Shown here: in pieces, positions 59,901 to 64,000 of the stretch
Layout: every line of letters starts with the position of its first letter
Numbering within the stretch: the first letter of the stretch is position 1
Assembly (NCBI GenBank): GCA_020081605.1
Contig: JAHREC010000011.1
Coordinates: forward strand, 1,612,001 to 1,676,000
Source of the DNA: Albifimbria verrucaria
Lineage: Eukaryota; Ascomycota; Sordariomycetes; Hypocreales; Stachybotryaceae
Reading direction: 5' to 3'
DNA length: 64,000 nucleotides
Translations under genes and position numbers: made by a program
The notes under the pieces: model-generated
Told to the model about the DNA's origin: nothing
Seen by the model: the letters and a program-made list of their open reading frames with translations, nothing else
Databases searched by the model: none

Positions 59901-60742
59901 CTAACGAGTTGTTTTTCGACAGTCTCTCTTTTTCTCTAATTGCCGAGGACGCGCGACTTTTGTTGCCAGTCATTTGGTCTTTGCCTCTTGATCCGAGTCT
60001 TCCTCTTTTTATCTCTCTTCTTTTTAGTATTGCCTCAATTCAACTCCTCTTCCTCAAAAACCAACTCTCAGTTTTTCCCTTCTTCCAACTCATCCACTTC
60101 TTTGCTTTTCCTCCCGTTCCGACTCGGTTTCTCCCGCCGCAGAAAAACAAAATACATAATAAAAAACCAATCGGTAGGTGGTACAAACTTCCCCAAATTT
60201 TTCTGGTCCTGGTCCGTGACGTTTGGATCCACCAAGTGGGGTTTCCATCCATCCCTCTGCGCTGCTTTGGCCTGGCCTGTCCTGTGAGCTCTAAACTAAA
60301 CCCGATCAACAAAACCATAGCCGCGCCCACCCAAACTCCCTCTCTCAATCGCTGTTCCTCCATCCTCCAAAGCTCCCCAAAGGTGAGAAACACTCCGTCC
60401 AGCACCTTGGTCTCCTCTTCCGTCTGCTCAATCGCTCGTCGCCATCGCCAACGTCGCCGTCTACCTCAATGCATCTCACCAGCACGTCAAGCGAATGCCC
60501 AATTCAATTGATACGCGCGCGCCCGGCCGATTGAGCAGAGCGGCATATTCCATCACCATCACTACTACACACCATACCACACCACACCACGCTGCACCAC
60601 CACATACCAATTTCGAGCCCGCCATTTCACTCAATTGCCCTCTTCCCTTTACCACGACACGACCTTTACCACAATCTTAGTCCTGAAACATCAAACTAAC
60701 TCGTCTGTCTCTGCAGCCCAGCCCATCTCCACTCCAGTCAAA
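56988..60742. other. long intergenic region, leader of the small membrane-protein gene at the right end
   Basis: About 3.75 kb. Contains the CATCAC repeat at 57887-57925, GTCGT and GGCT repeats near 59594-59640, and from about 59920 a C/T-rich leader with very few G (TTTTTCTCTAATTGCC and CTTCTTTTTAGT). The open frame 59852-60511 reflects that composition. No gene supported between 57 and 60.7 kb. Confidence 0.45.
57887..57925 (+). repeat. CATCAC hexanucleotide repeat
   Basis: At least six perfect CATCAC units in the intergenic region upstream of mot1. A simple microsatellite. Confidence 0.9.
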
Positions 60743-61003
60743 ATGGTTGCCATCAACTCCTCGTCACCCGCGATGCGGTTGTGCACCAGCTTGCCAAGCG
60801 CAAGAACTGGGCTGCTCGGGAGCCTGGTGTCATGGTCGTCTTCTGCATCGTCTTCGTCGGTATGTACCCTGTCGATCAACGTCGTCGCCTCCCAGAATAA
60901 TCGCTAACCCTGTATAGTTGCCGTCGGCATCGCCGGTGCTCAGATCTGGAAGTGCCTCCAGAGGCGCAAGGAGCGCCGCGAGATCGCCAAGCAGGAGGCT
61001 TAA
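60743..61003 (+). CDS. 67-residue single-span membrane protein, uncharacterised, frame interrupted once
   Basis: Exons 60743-60859 and 60917-61003; intron 60860-60916 (GTATGT..TATAG). As printed, the first exon reads MVAINSSSPAM. With one more C in CC at 60759-60760 it becomes MVAINSLVTRDAVVHQLAKR, KNWAAREPGVMVVFCIVFVV and continues across the intron as AVGIAGAQIWKCLQRRKERR to EIAKQEA-stop. The corrected form has one clear membrane helix followed by a basic, then acidic tail, whereas the printed frame is a Ser-rich sequence ending in the intron. The start context (TCAAAATGG) is strong, and the long C/T-rich leader suggests high expression. Location (mitochondrion, ER or plasma membrane) cannot be told. 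Too short for many gene callers. Confidence 0.75.
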
Positions 61004-61629
61004 GTTGCGGTTGTTGGGAAGTTGGGGAGAGGGGAGAAGGGGAGCCTCTTTAGATGGACCGGGGAATGACGACGCACTCTACGATTCTGGGGAATCTGAC
61101 CACAACCACAAGATGCCCTTGACATGGCTTGTCCTCAATCGGGCAGGCCCTCATGTCAAGTCCTTCCACTTCCGACATTTTCCTCCATTATCTATCCGCG
61201 GCTCAGACCACTACGACCATGTTTTTGACCACGGCCATCTCCGTCATACCGCGTATATATCTCGGCGGAGCTCTGCCAGCCGTGTATCTTTCCAGTTGGC
61301 ACGGGCAATGTGGAAGGCTCCGACAGCCGGTGCTCCAGTCTGGGCTGCTGTATTCTATGCTCTAATACCACAGATACCTACGTACCTTTACTACTAGTCT
61401 AAACAAGTTAAATTCACATAACGCCCTCCCTTGCAGTGCATTGATTCACCTTTCTCCTGCGCAGAACCATTGACAACCAGCGCAGCCTGAGACATGAAGC
61501 AGCCTTGTTTCTTGGATCGTCGTCTTTGCGCTGAATGCTTGGCGCGCATGCACCTGCACCTGCATGAACCTGTGAAACATGCCACAGCCTCTACCAAAAG
61601 TGCCGAATGTCACCTCTAATCCCCGTCAA
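61004..61629. other. convergent intergenic region
   Basis: About 630 bp between the 3' ends of the small membrane-protein gene and the lipase gene. Nothing recognisable. Confidence 0.4.
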
Positions 61630-62703
61630 TCACAGGCCCTCCTTTGCCAACATGTCGACAATGTCTAAGTAAAACGCGATGGCGTTGAAGTTACGCTTCA
61701 TGCCCATCCACTCCCTCACCGTCCATCGCATGCGATTTGACCAATTGATCAAATCGAGATGGCTCACTTCCAGCAATGTGCCTTTGTACGTCCCCATTTG
61801 CTGCTCTCTACGCTGACCAACCCGTCATTGCGGCCCTCTCTCTCTGATATAACTCTGTACGACTGTCGGAACGGGCTCAGCAGCGGCGGCTCGTCCATCA
61901 CGGCCCCGTACGAGAAGTACCGCACGTTCGGGTCATCCTGTGTCGCCGGATTGAACTGCTCCGCCATGTACCGCCGTGTGAGTTGTCCAAAGGCCTTCGT
62001 GCCCAGGCCGGCGCGCTCGATGATCCAGTAAAGCTTGGGTAGGTGTATCGGCGCGGCGTCCTCCTCGAGCAGGTAGTCGGCGAAGGCGCTGCCCCGGTGG
62101 GGCGTGGCGACGGTGACGAGCGAAGCGACGCGCACGCCGGGCGGACGGAGGTTCGCGATCATGTAGCGCGCGTCCAGACCACCCATGCTGTGCGCGACAA
62201 TGTTGACAGCAGTGCCCGGGGAACCTGTGCGGCGATGTCGTCGGCGAGCTTGGCGGCGCGCTCTTCGATGGAGCCGGACGGCGGGACGGATGTAGTTATG
62301 ACGGTGGCACCTTGAGCTGTGAGGGCGGCCTTGATACCGTGCCAGTACTCGATCGGGGGTAGGATATTGGATAGGCGCAGCTCGGAGAAGCCGAGGAGGC
62401 CGTGGGAGAGGACAATCGGGTTCTTCGGCGTGTCTGGTAACATGTGAGCACCTATCCCAACGACAATGAGAGATTTGCACAAGTAGGAGACATACCGTAG
62501 GCTTCGCGGATCGCAGCATAATCATCAGCTATCTCCCGCCCTACCTCCTTAATCCTCGGATCTTCATCCCGTCTCAACGGCGACGCCGTCTTGAAGCCTC
62601 TAGGCAGACATATCGCGCGCTGTGGCCTCAGCAGCCGACCGCATGCTGTGTGTCTAGACGTAAAGACCGTAGGCGCGGCGCTACGGATAAGCCATTTGTT
62701 CAT
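61630..62703 (-). CDS. Tgl2-like lipase, probably mitochondrial, frame interrupted twice
   Basis: Exon 1 (62496-62703) starts MNKWLIRSAAPTVFTSRHTA and CGRLLRPQRAICLPRGFKTA, an Arg-rich acid-free N-terminus suited to mitochondrial import. Intron 62434-62495 (GTATGT..CCAG) leads to NPIVLSHGLLGFSELRLSNI (oxyanion HG motif) and PIEYWHGIKAALTAQGATVI. One base missing in GGGG at 62218-62221 (plus strand) separates this from NIVAHSMGGLDARYMIANL (nucleophile Ser in AHSMGG) and LVTVATPHRGSAFADYLLE. A second in CCCC at 61792-61795 separates SSKWG from TYKGTLLEVSHLDLINWSNR, whose His fits the catalytic one. The stop is at 61630-61632. The HGLLGF..YWHGI pattern is that of triacylglycerol lipases such as yeast Tgl2. 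Substrate is inferred from the family. Confidence 0.85.
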
Positions 62704-63360
62704 GTCTTACTGCCCCCAAAAACTCCTCTTCATACGTAGTCGCCTGGGTTTCTTCGTTTCCTTGGGTCGGTGTTTCGGTGTTGCGGTTTGTGTTGATTCC
62801 CATAGGCGTGGCTTTGTTTAGCATGGGATTTTGGTAGCACCTCGGTTGTGTGGATCATTGACGTCACAGGCTGCGGGCTTACCCGTTGGACTTTCAGCGC
62901 TCGCTCAGGGTCTTTTGGAAGCAGGTCGATTGTGGAGATTGATGCTGCGCCAAGCAGTAGTTTGTTGCACTTTAATAATATCCTATCGTTACTGCAGTTG
63001 AAGAAGTGGTTCGTTGGATTTCAAGAATTAAAGCTCAATGCATAATTCTTGGTAGTTACTGTTTCGAGGCGTGCCACTATAAAAGGCTGGTGATCACAAG
63101 TGTAAGTCACCCATCAACGGTCAAGCAAGGCACATCATGCTACACCAGATCGTCACACCTATCATGTCCCAAATCGCCTTGTTAAGCATTCCATTGTGTA
63201 ACCTGCTGATTCTACGGTATCATCCCTGCAGGCCGTCGAGCCTGTACACTATATACATACAGCCCCCATCATCATTCATACTCTCTAATTATGTCCACGA
63301 ACTCCCGCTATCCATCAATGCAATTGTCTATGTTAAAGACTGGTCGTAGGATATGTCCAT
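62704..63360. other. intergenic region between the arrestin-like gene and the lipase gene
   Basis: About 650 bp. Lipase promoter on the left, AT-rich 3' flank of the arrestin-like gene on the right. Nothing else seen. Confidence 0.4.
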
Positions 63361-64000
63361 CTACCTGCCTTTCTCAGCAGGCATCTGGCTTGGCGCATTT
63401 TCGTTTGTCACACCGCTGTATGCTGGTCGAGATTGTAGGCCGTCGAAAGGTCCAGTTAGGTTCTCTGCAATTGCCTCGTCGTAACTGGGCGGTGCGTCGT
63501 CATATGGAGCATTTGCTTCTCCAGGAGCCAATTGTGGAGGATACAATGGATCATGCACCGGCTGAGGTGGACGCGCCTGTTGCGAACTCTGTGCTGCCTG
63601 TGTGGGAGGTCGCCCGGCTTGGTTTGTTCGAGGAGGCAATTGCGGGGAATGCTCACTGTAGCTGGACCTGGGGCCCGGTTCCTGGCAGCCTCCAGAAGTT
63701 CGGGAGGTGGTGTTATTCCCGAGAAGACCTGGATCTTTTCGAAACGAAGAGGAAGGAAGATGGTTTGGGGCGGAGTCGACGAGTTCCCTGGCTGGCCCTA
63801 AGCCAGGCCTATCCTCATTTCCATCTCATACCTCCGTGATAGGTTGCATGTTGAGAACGATGGTGCGATTGTGTTTGGCAACGGGGTGCGCTTCCATAGC
63901 TCATCCGGTATCGTGAATTCCTTTCCTACACCGTCCTGGGCTGAAAATTGTAGAGGGATGTTGAGGTTGTTCTGCGAGCAGATAATCCAATTGTTGGTTT
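63361..64000 (-). CDS. arrestin-like adaptor with PPxY motif, cut by the right edge
   Basis: Only the C-terminal part is inside the window, running in from 64000. It reads TNNWIICSQNNLNIPLQFSA, then TIPDELWKRTPLPN, FSTCNLSRRYEMEMRIGLA, FLPLRFEKIQVFSGITPPPE, an arrestin C-domain pattern, then a Pro/Gln-rich tail with APPSYDEAIAENLTGPF and the stop at 63361-63363. PPSY is a PPxY site, the docking motif by which arrestin-related adaptors recruit Rsp5/Nedd4 ubiquitin ligases for endocytosis of transporters. Missing bases near 63795, 63775 and 63690 explain frame changes. The family call rests on the beta-strand pattern and the PPxY tail. Confidence 0.65.

Noticed and set aside
59852..60511. 219-codon plus-strand frame
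   Set aside because: Phe/Leu/Ser/Pro-rich translation of a pyrimidine-rich leader, not a protein.

Overview
The window is nuclear DNA of a filamentous ascomycete, most likely a sordariomycete. Genes carry short introns (about 47-130 bp, GT-AG with CTAAC/CTGAC-type branch sites close to the acceptor). Many 5' leaders are long and rich in C and T. The gene set is typical of Pezizomycotina: Prp38, Her2/GatA, Gemin2-like, Rps27, phosducin-like Plp2, acyl-protein thioesterase, Ivy1-like, Nup53-like, a Boi-type SH3-SAM-PH protein, Qns1, Fhl1, a MOT1-type molybdate transporter and a Tgl2-like lipase. No viral, bacterial or CRISPR-like content, rRNA or tRNA was found.

Layout. Positions 1-8.7 kb form an AT-rich, gene-poor stretch. 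It holds the end of an unrecognised gene, an Hsp30-type small heat-shock gene, an MFS siderophore transporter and, at its edge, a small secreted Cys-rich/Ser-Thr-rich protein that looks like an effector. From about 10.8 to 24 kb is a normal housekeeping block (membrane protein, prp38, her2, Gemin2-like, ribonucleotide-reductase-inhibitor-like, rps27, plp2, an LRR protein). From 24.05 to 34.0 kb is a stretch of nearly 10 kb in which I can support no gene. From 34 to 64 kb is a second housekeeping block (apt1, ivy1-like, nup53-like, alpha/beta hydrolase, boi-like, qns1, fhl1, mot1, a 67-residue membrane protein, Tgl2-like lipase, and an arrestin-like gene cut by the right edge).

The most pervasive feature is technical. 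At least 16 otherwise convincing genes are broken by single-base indels, nearly all one base missing from a short mononucleotide run (mostly C or G). They include essential ones such as rps27, qns1, fhl1 and plp2. In hsp30-like and fhl1 the missing bases add up so that both ends of the gene fall in the same frame. This is what an under-polished long-read assembly looks like, so I annotate these as genes with interrupted reading frames, not as pseudogenes. Genes lacking recognisable motifs could be hidden in apparently empty stretches for the same reason.

Functionally the genes are mostly unlinked housekeeping functions: splicing and snRNP assembly (prp38, Gemin2-like), translation and ribosome control (rps27, fhl1), chaperones (plp2, hsp30-like), NAD and dNTP metabolism (qns1, RNR inhibitor), vacuole, polarity and endocytosis (ivy1, boi, arrestin) and metal uptake (siderophore iron, molybdate). 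Several pairs are divergent and probably share promoters (11449-11726, 14501-14740). The best biological leads are the effector-like gene with an internally duplicated Cys module whose intron is duplicated too, an 11-nt microexon and a GC-AG intron in qns1, and an ATG-only first exon in rps27.
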